Below, piece by piece: positions 53,489-61,809 of a stretch of 64,000 bases of DNA. The number at the start of each line of letters is the position of its first letter. Positions within the stretch are counted from its first letter, which is position 1. Origin of the DNA: an uncultured Mesonia sp. (GTDB lineage: Bacteria; Bacteroidota; Bacteroidia; Flavobacteriales; Flavobacteriaceae). The stretch lies in assembly GCA_958296185.1 (NCBI GenBank), contig CATQIB010000013.1, positions 104,591 through 168,590 on the forward strand, written 5' to 3'. The notes beneath the pieces are model-generated. The model ran no database searches. It saw only the letters and a program-made list of their open reading frames with translations, and was not told where the DNA came from. Position numbers and translations under genes: made by a program.

Positions 53489-53575
53489 TCAACCACCATC
53501 TATCTTGGCTCCTCCTATAATTGTGAAGCTATTTTCAGAGCCACGTAAAAAAACGGTTTTTTTATTTGTTTTCAC
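53489..53575 (-). CDS. Possible 28-aa peptide, unproven
   Basis: On the reverse strand, GTG at 53575 opens a 28-codon frame: a basic start (MKTNKKTVFLRG) and a Gly-rich end (FTIIGGAKIDGG). It precedes an inverted repeat (ATTCGTTA/TAACGAAT) and the hairpin at 53391-53427. There is no clear promoter. Could be chance or a leader peptide; listed because nothing else explains the structured gap between trhO and recA. Confidence 0.2.
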   Translation of the reverse strand: MKTNKKTVFLRGSENSFTIIGGAKIDGG

Positions 53576-53629
53576 TTTAAATGGTCTTTGGTTTAAGATG
53601 CAAACTTTTAAAAAAGGTTGCGTTTTAGA

Positions 53630-53660
53630 TTGTAATGATACAAAACTTGTAGTATTTTAG
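53630..53660 (+). promoter_or_regulatory. Probable recA promoter
   Basis: TTG (53630-53632), 20 nt, then TATTTTAG (53653-53660), seven of eight matches to TAnnTTTG. 40 nt before the recA ATG. Confidence 0.5.
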
Positions 53661-53698
53661 CATCAATTCAAAAAAGAAATAATAGAGTAATCAAGATT

Positions 53699-54712
53699 AT
53701 GAGTAAAGACAACGAAAAAGAAGCAAAATTAAAAGCCCTTAAACTTACCTTAGACAAACTTGATAAAACCTACGGCAAGGGCACCGTAATGAAGATGAGC
53801 GACCAGGCTGTGCAAGATGTAGATGCTATTTCTTCGGGGTCTTTAGGATTAGACTTGGCTTTGGGTGTGGGTGGATACCCTAGAGGTAGAGTAATCGAAA
53901 TTTACGGTCCAGAATCTTCTGGTAAAACCACACTAACCTTACATGCAATTGCAGAAGCTCAAAAAGTGGGAGGTATTGCCGCTTTTATCGATGCAGAACA
54001 TGCTTTTGATAGGTTTTATGCAGAAAAATTAGGTGTAGATATCGAAAACCTAATCATATCGCAACCAGATCACGGAGAGCAAGCTTTAGAGATTGCCGAT
54101 AATTTAATACGCTCAGGCGCAATTGATATTATTGTTGTTGATTCTGTAGCAGCCCTGACACCTAAAAGTGAGATTGAAGGAGAAATGGGAGATTCTAAAA
54201 TGGGACTTCATGCCCGATTGATGTCTCAGGCGCTACGAAAGTTAACCTCTACCATTAGCAAAACCAATTGTACTGTAATTTTTATTAACCAATTACGTGA
54301 AAAAATTGGTGTCATGTTCGGAAACCCCGAAACCACAACTGGTGGTAATGCACTTAAGTTTTACGCCTCTGTTCGATTAGATATTAGAAGATCTACCCAA
54401 ATTAAAGATAGTAATAGCGAAGTAAAGGGTAACAAGACAAGAGTAAAAGTAGTTAAGAATAAAGTTGCCCCTCCTTTTAAAACAGCCGAATTTGATATTA
54501 TGTACGGTGAAGGTATTTCTAAATTAGGTGAAATTATTGACGTGGGTGTAGACTACGAAATAATCAAAAAAAGTGGTTCTTGGTTCAGTTATGAAGACAC
54601 CAAATTAGGTCAGGGTAGAGACGCTGTAAAAAACCTATTGAAAGATAATCCTGAATTAATGGAAGAGCTTGAAACAAAAATTACCGATGCCATAAAAATA
54701 GCAAAAGGGTAA
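53699..54712 (+). CDS. recA: Recombinase RecA
   Basis: A 337-aa protein. Walker [10 protein letters not shown] (70-78), Walker [11 protein letters not shown], and the conserved [13 protein letters not shown] segment. It catalyses strand exchange and helps SOS induction. No LexA-like box was recognised upstream. A long hairpin terminator follows. Confidence 0.96.
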   Translation: MSKDNEKEAKLKALKLTLDKLDKTYGKGTVMKMSDQAVQDVDAISSGSLGLDLALGVGGYPRGRVIEIYGPESSGKTTLTLHAIAEAQKVGGIAAFIDAEHAFDRFYAEKLGVDIENLIISQPDHGEQALEIADNLIRSGAIDIIVVDSVAALTPKSEIEGEMGDSKMGLHARLMSQALRKLTSTISKTNCTVIFINQLREKIGVMFGNPETTTGGNALKFYASVRLDIRRSTQIKDSNSEVKGNKTRVKVVKNKVAPPFKTAEFDIMYGEGISKLGEIIDVGVDYEIIKKSGSWFSYEDTKLGQGRDAVKNLLKDNPELMEELETKITDAIKIAKG

Positions 54713-54736
54713 AACAAGTTTTATTGTTTTTTACTT

Positions 54737-54814
54737 AGACTGTTTGAATTTATTTTTATTTCTTGTTTTTATCTTTAAGCTTGAAAAAATAAATTAACTC
54801 AAACAGTCTTTTTT
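54737..54814 (+). terminator. recA terminator
   Basis: AGACTGTTTGA pairs with TCAAACAGTCT, with a long AT-rich inner part and a six-T tail. Confidence 0.75.
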
Positions 54815-54867
54815 GTTTACGCAACCTAAAGACTTTTGCTGCATCTATTTAAAAAATAACTATTTTT

Positions 54868-55293
54868 ATGAAAGGGAAATTACGCTATTTCAGCTTTATA
54901 ATTTTGGCACTACTTGTTTGTACCGCTTGTTTAAATGATGATTTAGACGAAAACGATTTTAATATTGAATTAGCGCCAGCCATCAGCACAAACTTACCCG
55001 ATACGTTAGTATTTGGAGAGCCTTTTAACATTGAGGTGGAGTACCAACCTAAAACCACCTGCCATATGTTTGCTGGCTTTAACTATTACGACGGCAACCA
55101 GCAACAACAATTAGCTGTAATCACCTCCTACTCTGCAAACGAACAAGACTGCCTAACAGAAGACTTAAAAATAGCCACTTTTGAATTTATCCCCCGCAGA
55201 ACAGATTTCTACAATTTTGAAATTTACAGTGGTGAATCTGAGGAAGGCAAGGCGTTATTTTTAGAGAAAAAAGTTTTTGTAAAATTAGAATAA
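54868..55293 (+). CDS. Lipoprotein upstream of an ECF sigma factor
   Basis: A 141-aa protein. Lipobox VCTACLND, then an acidic region and a beta-rich domain (FNIEVEYQP, TCHMFAGFNYY). Unknown function. Its stop overlaps the sigma-factor start by one base, so it may be part of a cell-surface sensing unit. Confidence 0.65.
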   Translation: MKGKLRYFSFIILALLVCTACLNDDLDENDFNIELAPAISTNLPDTLVFGEPFNIEVEYQPKTTCHMFAGFNYYDGNQQQQLAVITSYSANEQDCLTEDLKIATFEFIPRRTDFYNFEIYSGESEEGKALFLEKKVFVKLE

Positions 55294-55835
55294 TGAAGAT
55301 TAAAAACCTGATACGTCAATGCCAGAAGCAAGACCTAGCGTCTCAGGAACAATTATATCATATCTATAACCAAAAATTGTTTAGCGTAGCCTTAAAATAC
55401 GCCAGAAATTACAAAGAGGCCGAAGACCATTTACAGGATTCATTTATTACCATCTTCAAAAAGATAAACCAATTTAAATTTAAAGGTTCTTTTGAGGGCT
55501 GGATGAAAAGAATTGTAATTAACACTTGCCTTCAAGCCTATCGCAAGGAGCCTTTTTTCGAAATTATTAATGAAAATCAGATAAAGGAAACCGAAGAAGA
55601 AATAGAAGACCATGATCTTCCGCTTGACTTCTTACTTAAAATTGTTCAAGAACTCCCCAATCGCTACCGATTAGTTTTTAACTTGTATGCCCTAGACGGC
55701 TATTCACATAAGGAAATTGCAGAATTGCTTCACATAAGTGATGGAACTTCAAAATCTAATTTGGCTCGCGCCAGACAAATTTTAAGGCAAAAGGTAGAGG
55801 CTTATCAAAACTTAACCAACCAAAAATCTGTATAA
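55293..55835 (+). CDS. ECF-type RNA polymerase sigma factor
   Basis: A 180-aa sigma-70 family protein with region 2 (LFSVALKYARNYKEAEDHLQ) and region 4 (RYRLVFNLYALDGYSHKEIA, GTSKSNLARARQILR). It likely acts with the membrane protein encoded directly downstream (1-nt overlap), which may be its anti-sigma factor. Its regulon and stimulus are unknown. Confidence 0.88.
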   Translation: MKIKNLIRQCQKQDLASQEQLYHIYNQKLFSVALKYARNYKEAEDHLQDSFITIFKKINQFKFKGSFEGWMKRIVINTCLQAYRKEPFFEIINENQIKETEEEIEDHDLPLDFLLKIVQELPNRYRLVFNLYALDGYSHKEIAELLHISDGTSKSNLARARQILRQKVEAYQNLTNQKSV

Positions 55836-57298
55836 TGAAAGATAAAAAACATATAGATAGACTGTTTCAAGAGAAATTCAAAGATTTTGAAGCTGCTCCA
55901 TCAAATCAGGTTTGGAAAAACATAGAAACGGAGTTAAGCCCTAGAAAGAAAAAAAGAGCCGCTTTTTTTTGGTGGCGCTTAGGCGGATTGGCGGCTATAC
56001 TAATAATAGCATTCCTCGCAGGAAATTGGTTTTCTAACACTCAAAATCAACTTTTTAAAACCAGTCCTTCTCAAGTTGAAATAAGCGAACCCAAGCTAAG
56101 AGATGAATCAAAAGAAAATCTATTAACATCAGAGGAAAAAGAGCTAGAATTCAACAATACAAAAACCCATTTCGATAACCAGAAAAACACAAGTGAAGAA
56201 CAAATAATTAAAAACGAAAAGCGCATTAGCCAGCAAGAGCAAGAAACCGCAGCGTTTAAGCAAGGGAAGAACCCACCCAAAACGATCTACTCAGCTGCTC
56301 AACCAAAGAGCAATGAGAAAATCGATAACCAAGGTGAAAATCAAAGACAATTAAAAGTTTCGTCTAAAAATGAAGTAAACAAAAATACATTTGCAAGCAC
56401 CAATTCAACAGTCAATGATCTTCAAACTAAAAATAATAACACATTTACAAAGCAAAAGCCAAAAGAGGTTTTAGACCTAGTAGAAAGTAGCATATTAAAT
56501 CCGCTTGAAGAAAGTTTAGAAGAAGCCAATGCCTTAACGGAAAAAGCAAAAGAACAGCACCATACACTTAACAAAGCTGAACATTTAGCAACTCAAAACC
56601 GCTGGTCTGTTACCCCACAAATGAGTCCGATTTACTTTGGTAATTTAAATGCCAAAGGAAACCCAATTGATGCTAGATTTGCTAGCAATGAAAATGATGG
56701 AGCCATTAGTATGAATTATGGTATTCAAGTTGGTTATCAAATCAGTACTAACTTTAAAATCAGAAGCGGATTAAACCGTGTAGTTGTTGGCAACAAGACT
56801 AAGGAAATTGGTTTTACCGCCAGCGCCGAAAATGTGGCCACTTTACGTAACGTAAACACTACCCCTACTGCAATGAATCTAAAGGTAGTACCCAACCCTG
56901 AACAGACACAGGGGGTGCAAGGCTTTAGCGACTATATTGCGGGAAATATTCAGCAACAAATGGGCTTTATTGAAATTCCATTAGAATTAGAGTATACCTT
57001 GTTACAACGAAAAATAAACATTCATTTAATTGGTGGGGCAAGTACACTTTTATTAAACAAAAATGAGGTGGCAATTAATAGCGATTTAGGAAATATTAAC
57101 CTTGGAGAAGCAAACAACTTAAACAATGTAAGCTTTACAACCAATCTAGGAGTTGGCTTGGGATATAATTTTAATGAAAAAATGCGTTTTCAATTAGAGC
57201 CTACCTTTAAATACCAACTTAACACCTATACCGGTAATACCGCGGGTTACTCTCCTTTTCTTTTTGGATTGTATACCGGTATCAACTGGAAATTTTAA
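55835..57298 (+). CDS. Membrane-anchored protein with C-terminal outer-membrane-type barrel, possible anti-sigma factor
   Basis: A 487-aa protein. An N-terminal cytosolic part of about 40 residues (MKDKKHIDRLFQEKFKDFEA) resembles anti-sigma starts. Then one transmembrane helix (about 48-64), a long polar, Gln/Asn/Lys-rich spacer (about 70-245), and a barrel-like C-terminal part (ISMNYGIQVGYQIS, IEIPLELEYTLL, LFGLYTGINWKF). It lies directly after an ECF sigma factor. It overlaps the convergent acyltransferase stop by 4 nt. Confidence 0.65.
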   Translation: MKDKKHIDRLFQEKFKDFEAAPSNQVWKNIETELSPRKKKRAAFFWWRLGGLAAILIIAFLAGNWFSNTQNQLFKTSPSQVEISEPKLRDESKENLLTSEEKELEFNNTKTHFDNQKNTSEEQIIKNEKRISQQEQETAAFKQGKNPPKTIYSAAQPKSNEKIDNQGENQRQLKVSSKNEVNKNTFASTNSTVNDLQTKNNNTFTKQKPKEVLDLVESSILNPLEESLEEANALTEKAKEQHHTLNKAEHLATQNRWSVTPQMSPIYFGNLNAKGNPIDARFASNENDGAISMNYGIQVGYQISTNFKIRSGLNRVVVGNKTKEIGFTASAENVATLRNVNTTPTAMNLKVVPNPEQTQGVQGFSDYIAGNIQQQMGFIEIPLELEYTLLQRKINIHLIGGASTLLLNKNEVAINSDLGNINLGEANNLNNVSFTTNLGVGLGYNFNEKMRFQLEPTFKYQLNTYTGNTAGYSPFLFGLYTGINWKF

Positions 57299-58035
57299 GC
57301 CTTATCTGCAGTCAACTTGTTTAAAATGGCCTTTCTCACCTGTTGCTTTAAAATCGTCTTTTCTTCAGTTTTTAAACCTTGCGTAGCAAAGAATGGCAAT
57401 ACTTCTACGCGTAGTTTACCGGGGTTACCCTTGAAAAAACTATAAGGAAATCGCTTTTTGTTATCATAAAAAACCAGAGGAACCACAGCGATCTGGTGTT
57501 CTATCGCCAGCCGAAATGCGCCATCTTTAAAGCTATCTAGCACCAAGTTTAAATCATCTGGCACGCCTCCTTCGGGAAAAATACATATACTATTTCCTTG
57601 ATTCAATCTGCGTTGTGCCGAATCATACACTTGCTTCCTACTTTTTATATTATTTCGATCAACCAATATACACGTGCGTTTGTAAAAAAATCCGAAAAGG
57701 GGAAATTTAGCCAATTCTTTCTTGCCAACAAATACAAATGGATTTCTAATCACCGCAAGCATTAACATGATGTCAAGCATAGAAGTGTGGTTGGCCACAA
57801 ACATATAACTCGTATCTTTTTGAGGCACTTGTAGGCGCTTTATTTCTGGGTAAAACCCCATACCATATAAAATGAATAAAGCCCACCAACGGGCAAGCAT
57901 AAAAAATTGTTTATAATATTGTTCTGATGCCGTAAACAGGAGTAAAAATGGCAATAAAACTACAATAGGTATTAATACCAATAAGTAAAACCAAATACGC
58001 CAAAATAAAACGGCTAACTTGCTGAAAATTCTCAT
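57295..58035 (-). CDS. 1-acyl-sn-glycerol-3-phosphate acyltransferase-like protein
   Basis: A 246-aa protein. Motif I NHTSMLD (H83, D88) is intact; motif III reads FPEGGVPDD instead of the common FPEGTRS, so it may have a changed substrate. An N-terminal hydrophobic helix anchors it. Divergent from trpS. Confidence 0.82.
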   Translation of the reverse strand: MRIFSKLAVLFWRIWFYLLVLIPIVVLLPFLLLFTASEQYYKQFFMLARWWALFILYGMGFYPEIKRLQVPQKDTSYMFVANHTSMLDIMLMLAVIRNPFVFVGKKELAKFPLFGFFYKRTCILVDRNNIKSRKQVYDSAQRRLNQGNSICIFPEGGVPDDLNLVLDSFKDGAFRLAIEHQIAVVPLVFYDNKKRFPYSFFKGNPGKLRVEVLPFFATQGLKTEEKTILKQQVRKAILNKLTADKA

Positions 58036-58102
58036 AGCTCAAAAATATAAAAAAGCTCAGACCAAATTCTATAAAAAAAGTACCTTTACAAAAAAAATTA
58101 TT

Positions 58103-59074
58103 ATGTCTAGAATACTTACCGGGGTTCAAAGTACAGGAACGCCGCATTTAGGAAATTTATTAGGGGCCATTATACCAGCTATTGAAATGGCTAATGATGA
58201 TAAAAATGAGTCTTTTTTATTCATAGCAAATTTGCACACACTTACGCAAATTAAAGACCCAAGTATTTTAAGAGAAAACACCTATGCCGTAGCAGCCGCT
58301 TGGCTGGCCTTTGGACTAGACACTTCAAAAACGGTTTTTTACAGACAAAGTGATATCCCACAAACTACAGAATTAACATGGTACTTGAGTTGCTTTTTTC
58401 CTTATCAACGGCTCACATTGGCCCATTCTTTTAAAGATAAAGCCGACCGCTTAGCCGATGTGAACTCGGGTTTATTTACCTACCCGATGCTAATGGCTGC
58501 AGATATTTTACTCTACGATGCCGAATTAGTCCCAGTAGGCAAAGATCAATTGCAACATATAGAGATGACGCGAGACGTTGCCTCTCGCTTTCACGCCCAA
58601 ATGGGAGAAACTTTTATACTTCCTGAGGCAAAAATCCAAGAGCAGACCAAGTACATTCCTGGTACAGATGGCGAAAAAATGAGCAAATCACGCAACAATT
58701 ATATCAATATATTTGAAACAGATAAAGCTTTAAAAAAGCAAGTGATGGGTATTGCTACCGATAGCACTCCACTAGAGAGCCCTAAAGACCCAGATTCTTG
58801 CAATGTTTTTAACCTGTATAAGCTCTTAGCTAATGATGATGAAATTGCCACAATGCGAGAAAATTACGTGGCTGGGGGATATGGATACGGCCACGCTAAA
58901 AAAGAACTTTATCAATTACTACTTGAAAAGTATGCCGACCAACGCGCCAAATTTGCCTATTATATGAATAATACCGACGAGCTTGACACTATATTAGAGG
59001 AAGGAGCCAAAAAGGCCGAGAAAGTTGCCAACGAGGTTTTAAATAGGGTACGCAAAAAATTAGGTTACCTTTAG
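58103..59074 (+). CDS. trpS: Tryptophanyl-tRNA synthetase
   Basis: A 323-aa class I synthetase. The HIGH counterpart is in GTPHLGNLLG (HLGN 15-18) and KMSKS is intact (GEKMSKSRNN). The open frame extends upstream to 58019 but MSRILTGVQ is the family start and lies just after a TACCTTTA (7 of 8) box. A terminator follows. Confidence 0.94.
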   Translation: MSRILTGVQSTGTPHLGNLLGAIIPAIEMANDDKNESFLFIANLHTLTQIKDPSILRENTYAVAAAWLAFGLDTSKTVFYRQSDIPQTTELTWYLSCFFPYQRLTLAHSFKDKADRLADVNSGLFTYPMLMAADILLYDAELVPVGKDQLQHIEMTRDVASRFHAQMGETFILPEAKIQEQTKYIPGTDGEKMSKSRNNYINIFETDKALKKQVMGIATDSTPLESPKDPDSCNVFNLYKLLANDDEIATMRENYVAGGYGYGHAKKELYQLLLEKYADQRAKFAYYMNNTDELDTILEEGAKKAEKVANEVLNRVRKKLGYL

Positions 59075-59081
59075 AAAAAAT

Positions 59082-59108
59082 AATCCGCCTACGAGCGGAT
59101 TTTTTTTA
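59082..59108. terminator. Terminator between trpS and dprA
   Basis: AATCCGC / GCGGATT hairpin with a long T-run; could serve both convergent genes. Confidence 0.8.
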
Positions 59109-60200
59109 TATCACCTCAAATAATTTCCCCGGTAAGGGGCGTAAAACACCTTTAAGCTCTAGATTAAGTAAAATAGGGTTGAGTTTAAAAGTAGGTAATT
59201 CACAACTTAAAGCAAGGTTGTCTACCTCTGCTTTTCCCATGCTTTTGAGTGTTTCATAAACCCGTTTCTCATCTCCTTCTAAATCTACAAATAATTGGGT
59301 TTGAATAGGTTTTTCTTTGACATCCCAGTTTAATTGATAAATTAAATCTTCTACGCCTGTGAGAAGCCTAGCTTGATGGGTTTTAATAAGTTTATTACAA
59401 CCAATACTCATACTATCTGTAGTACGGCCAGGCACGGCAAATACCTCTCGGTTATATGAATTGGCAATTTCTGCCGTAATTAATGAACCTCCTTTTTCTG
59501 CGCTTTCAATTACAATTGTAGCTTCACTAAGACCCGCAATAATACGGTTACGCCGGATAAAATTTTTACGATCAAAATTAGCATTGCTCCAAAAATCAGT
59601 AAAAAAACCTCCATGCTTTAGGATATCAGGCATATAACAAGAGTGTGTTTTGGGGTAAATAGTGTCTAAACCATGTGCCAAGCAGGCAATAGTCTGCAAA
59701 TTATTTTTTACTGCCGCTTTGTGGGCAGCAATATCTACACCATAAGCAAACCCTGATACAATTACGGGGTTAAGCGGCTTTAAGGCTTCTAATAAAGATT
59801 CACAAAATGCAATTCCGTGATTGGTCACCTGCCGTGTACCTACAATACTTAACATGCGTTTGTTATTTATATTGAAATCTCCTTGAGTAAACAATAAAAT
59901 GGGAGAATCTACACAATGTTTAAGCAAACTAGGATAATCATCATCTTCAAAATAAATAGGCTTGATATTGTTTTTACGGATAAATTGGAGTTCTTCTTCG
60001 GCTCGACTTAAAGTTTCCCCTTCGAGAATGGCTTCTACCCGAAAATCGCCAAAACCATCTAAGCTTTCGAAATCTTTTCGACTAGCCTTAAAAATAGCTT
60101 CTGGTTTACCGAAGATTTTTAAAAGTTTTTTAGCTAAGATATCTCCAATCCCATTTACTCTTTGCAAAGCCAGCGTATAAAGTAGTTCGTTTTCTGTCAT
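59106..60200 (-). CDS. dprA: DNA-processing protein DprA
   Basis: About 364 aa from MTENELLYTLALQRVNGIG. It has an N-terminal SAM-like HhH region, a Rossmann-like DprA core (SGFAYGVDIAAHKAA, EKGGSLITAEIA) and a C-terminal winged helix. It loads RecA onto incoming single-stranded DNA in natural transformation. The ATG at 60200 is preferred over the frame start at 60233. Confidence 0.9.
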   Translation of the reverse strand: MTENELLYTLALQRVNGIGDILAKKLLKIFGKPEAIFKASRKDFESLDGFGDFRVEAILEGETLSRAEEELQFIRKNNIKPIYFEDDDYPSLLKHCVDSPILLFTQGDFNINNKRMLSIVGTRQVTNHGIAFCESLLEALKPLNPVIVSGFAYGVDIAAHKAAVKNNLQTIACLAHGLDTIYPKTHSCYMPDILKHGGFFTDFWSNANFDRKNFIRRNRIIAGLSEATIVIESAEKGGSLITAEIANSYNREVFAVPGRTTDSMSIGCNKLIKTHQARLLTGVEDLIYQLNWDVKEKPIQTQLFVDLEGDEKRVYETLKSMGKAEVDNLALSCELPTFKLNPILLNLELKGVLRPLPGKLFEVI

Positions 60201-60287
60201 TCTACTGAAAATTAATACCTTAAAAATAAGCAAAAAGAATTGTTAATAAAATTAGCTTCATCTTTTTTTAAAACTAATAAAATCTAC

Positions 60288-60295
60288 TAAATTTG
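60288..60295 (+). promoter_or_regulatory. -7 box for the HU-SPOR gene
   Basis: TAAATTTG, an exact TAnnTTTG match, ending 5 nt before the ATG at 60301; the mRNA would be almost leaderless. Confidence 0.45.
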
Positions 60296-60300
60296 TTAAT

Positions 60301-61233
60301 ATGAGTTTAGACCAACAAATAAAAGATTTATTATACCGGCACGATTGCGTGATTATTCCTGGTTTTGGCGGTATATTGGCTCAACGCCAATCGGCTAAAA
60401 TTCATGAAAGCACCCAAAATATAGCCCCCCCATATAAAAAGATATCGTTTAATGCTCAACTCAAGCAAGACGATGGTTTGCTGGTTAATTATATAGCTAA
60501 AGTTTCAAATCTTTCCTACGAAGAAGCAAAAGCAAAGGTTAATCGTGAAGTAAACGACTTAATAAATAGCTTAGAAAAGTACGATGAAGTTTGCTTTGGT
60601 AGTTTAGGGAATTTTAAATTAGATCAAAATAAAGTATTATTTGAAGCTAATCCTACCATCAACCTGCTTAAAGAAGCTTTTGGTTTAACTACAACCCAAT
60701 TACCCGAAAGTCGAAACCCAGCCGTTATAAACTTACCCGAAGAATCCAAGCAAGAGAAAGAAAAAACGTTCCAACCAAAAGAGTCGAAATTTCCCTTTCT
60801 GCGTGTTGCCTCGGCGAGTATCATTTTTTTAGGTATTGCGGGATTTTTAGGCTATCAACAACTCAAGCAAGAAGTTAACAATCATAATTTAGCTGCGCAA
60901 GAAGCGGCTAACCAAAAAGTAGAGCAGAAAATTCAAGAAGCTACTTTTGCGTTAAGCAATCCATTACCTGAGATTGTTTATAAGGTGAAGCAAGCTCCTA
61001 GAGGTAACTACCATATTGTTGCAGGAGCATTTAGAGAAAAAGAGAATGCAAGTAAAAAAACCCAACAACTTCGCACTCTAGGTTTTCCTGCTAGAGAGAT
61101 AGGTAAAAACCAATACGGTCTTCACCAGGTTATATATGCCAGTTATCAAAATCGTTCCGAAGCCCTTAAGGCTTTAAAAACCATACAAACCACTCAGGAA
61201 GAGGGTGCTTGGTTATTGGTAAAAGCACTTTAA
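60301..61233 (+). CDS. HU-like domain protein with membrane helix and SPOR domain
   Basis: A 310-aa protein. Residues 1-125 resemble the HU-CCDC81 family (HDCVIIPGFGGILAQ, VCFGSLGNFKL). A transmembrane helix is at about 165-180 (FLRVASASIIFLGIAGFLGY) and a SPOR domain (about 230-310: YHIVAGAFREKENASKK) is periplasmic. SPOR domains bind denuded peptidoglycan at the septum. The cytosolic part may bind DNA. It links cell wall and chromosome; that function is inferred. Confidence 0.82.
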   Translation: MSLDQQIKDLLYRHDCVIIPGFGGILAQRQSAKIHESTQNIAPPYKKISFNAQLKQDDGLLVNYIAKVSNLSYEEAKAKVNREVNDLINSLEKYDEVCFGSLGNFKLDQNKVLFEANPTINLLKEAFGLTTTQLPESRNPAVINLPEESKQEKEKTFQPKESKFPFLRVASASIIFLGIAGFLGYQQLKQEVNNHNLAAQEAANQKVEQKIQEATFALSNPLPEIVYKVKQAPRGNYHIVAGAFREKENASKKTQQLRTLGFPAREIGKNQYGLHQVIYASYQNRSEALKALKTIQTTQEEGAWLLVKAL

Positions 61234-61255
61234 TCTTCATTTTATAAGAATAGCT

Positions 61256-61263
61256 TATCTTTG
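61256..61263 (+). promoter_or_regulatory. -7 box for the thioesterase gene
   Basis: TATCTTTG, an exact TAnnTTTG match, 15 nt before the ATG at 61278. Confidence 0.45.
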
Positions 61264-61277
61264 CTGAAAAAATTTGA

Positions 61278-61790
61278 ATGAAGGCGAAGACCCCAAGTGA
61301 ATCACACACTATTTTATCTGATTTGGTTTTACCAGGAGAGACCAACCCGTTGAACAATCTGTTTGGAGGAGAACTACTGGCTCGTATGGATCGTGCTGCC
61401 AGTATAGCCGCTCGTAGACATAGCCGAAGAATTGTGGTAACCGTTTCTGTAAATCACGTAGCGTTTAAAAAAGCGGTACCCTTGGGTAGTGTGGTAACCA
61501 TAGAAGCTAAAGTATCACGTGCTTTTAAAAGTTCTATGGAAATTGTCATTGACGTATGGATTGAAGATCGCGAAAGCGGAAACCGCACTAAGGCCAATGA
61601 TGCAATATATACGTTCGTAGCAGTAGATGATATGGGAATTCCCGTAAGTGTACCCCCAATAAAGCCAGAGACAGACGAAGAAAAAATGCATTACGATGCT
61701 GCTTTAAGAAGACGTCAATTGAGCTTAGTTTTGGCCAAAAAAATGAAGCCAGAAGAGGCAACCGAACTTAAAGCACTTTTCACCAGTTAA
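61278..61790 (+). CDS. Acyl-CoA thioesterase (hot-dog fold)
   Basis: A 170-aa protein of the YciA/BACH type. The core segment PGETNPLNNLFGGELLARMD contains the catalytic Asn/Asp region, and TVSVNHVAFKKAVPLGS is characteristic. It hydrolyses medium- or long-chain acyl-CoA. It lies 19 nt before a MATE transporter gene. Confidence 0.88.
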   Translation: MKAKTPSESHTILSDLVLPGETNPLNNLFGGELLARMDRAASIAARRHSRRIVVTVSVNHVAFKKAVPLGSVVTIEAKVSRAFKSSMEIVIDVWIEDRESGNRTKANDAIYTFVAVDDMGIPVSVPPIKPETDEEKMHYDAALRRRQLSLVLAKKMKPEEATELKALFTS

Positions 61791-61809
61791 TAGGTAAAAT
61801 AAATAGATT

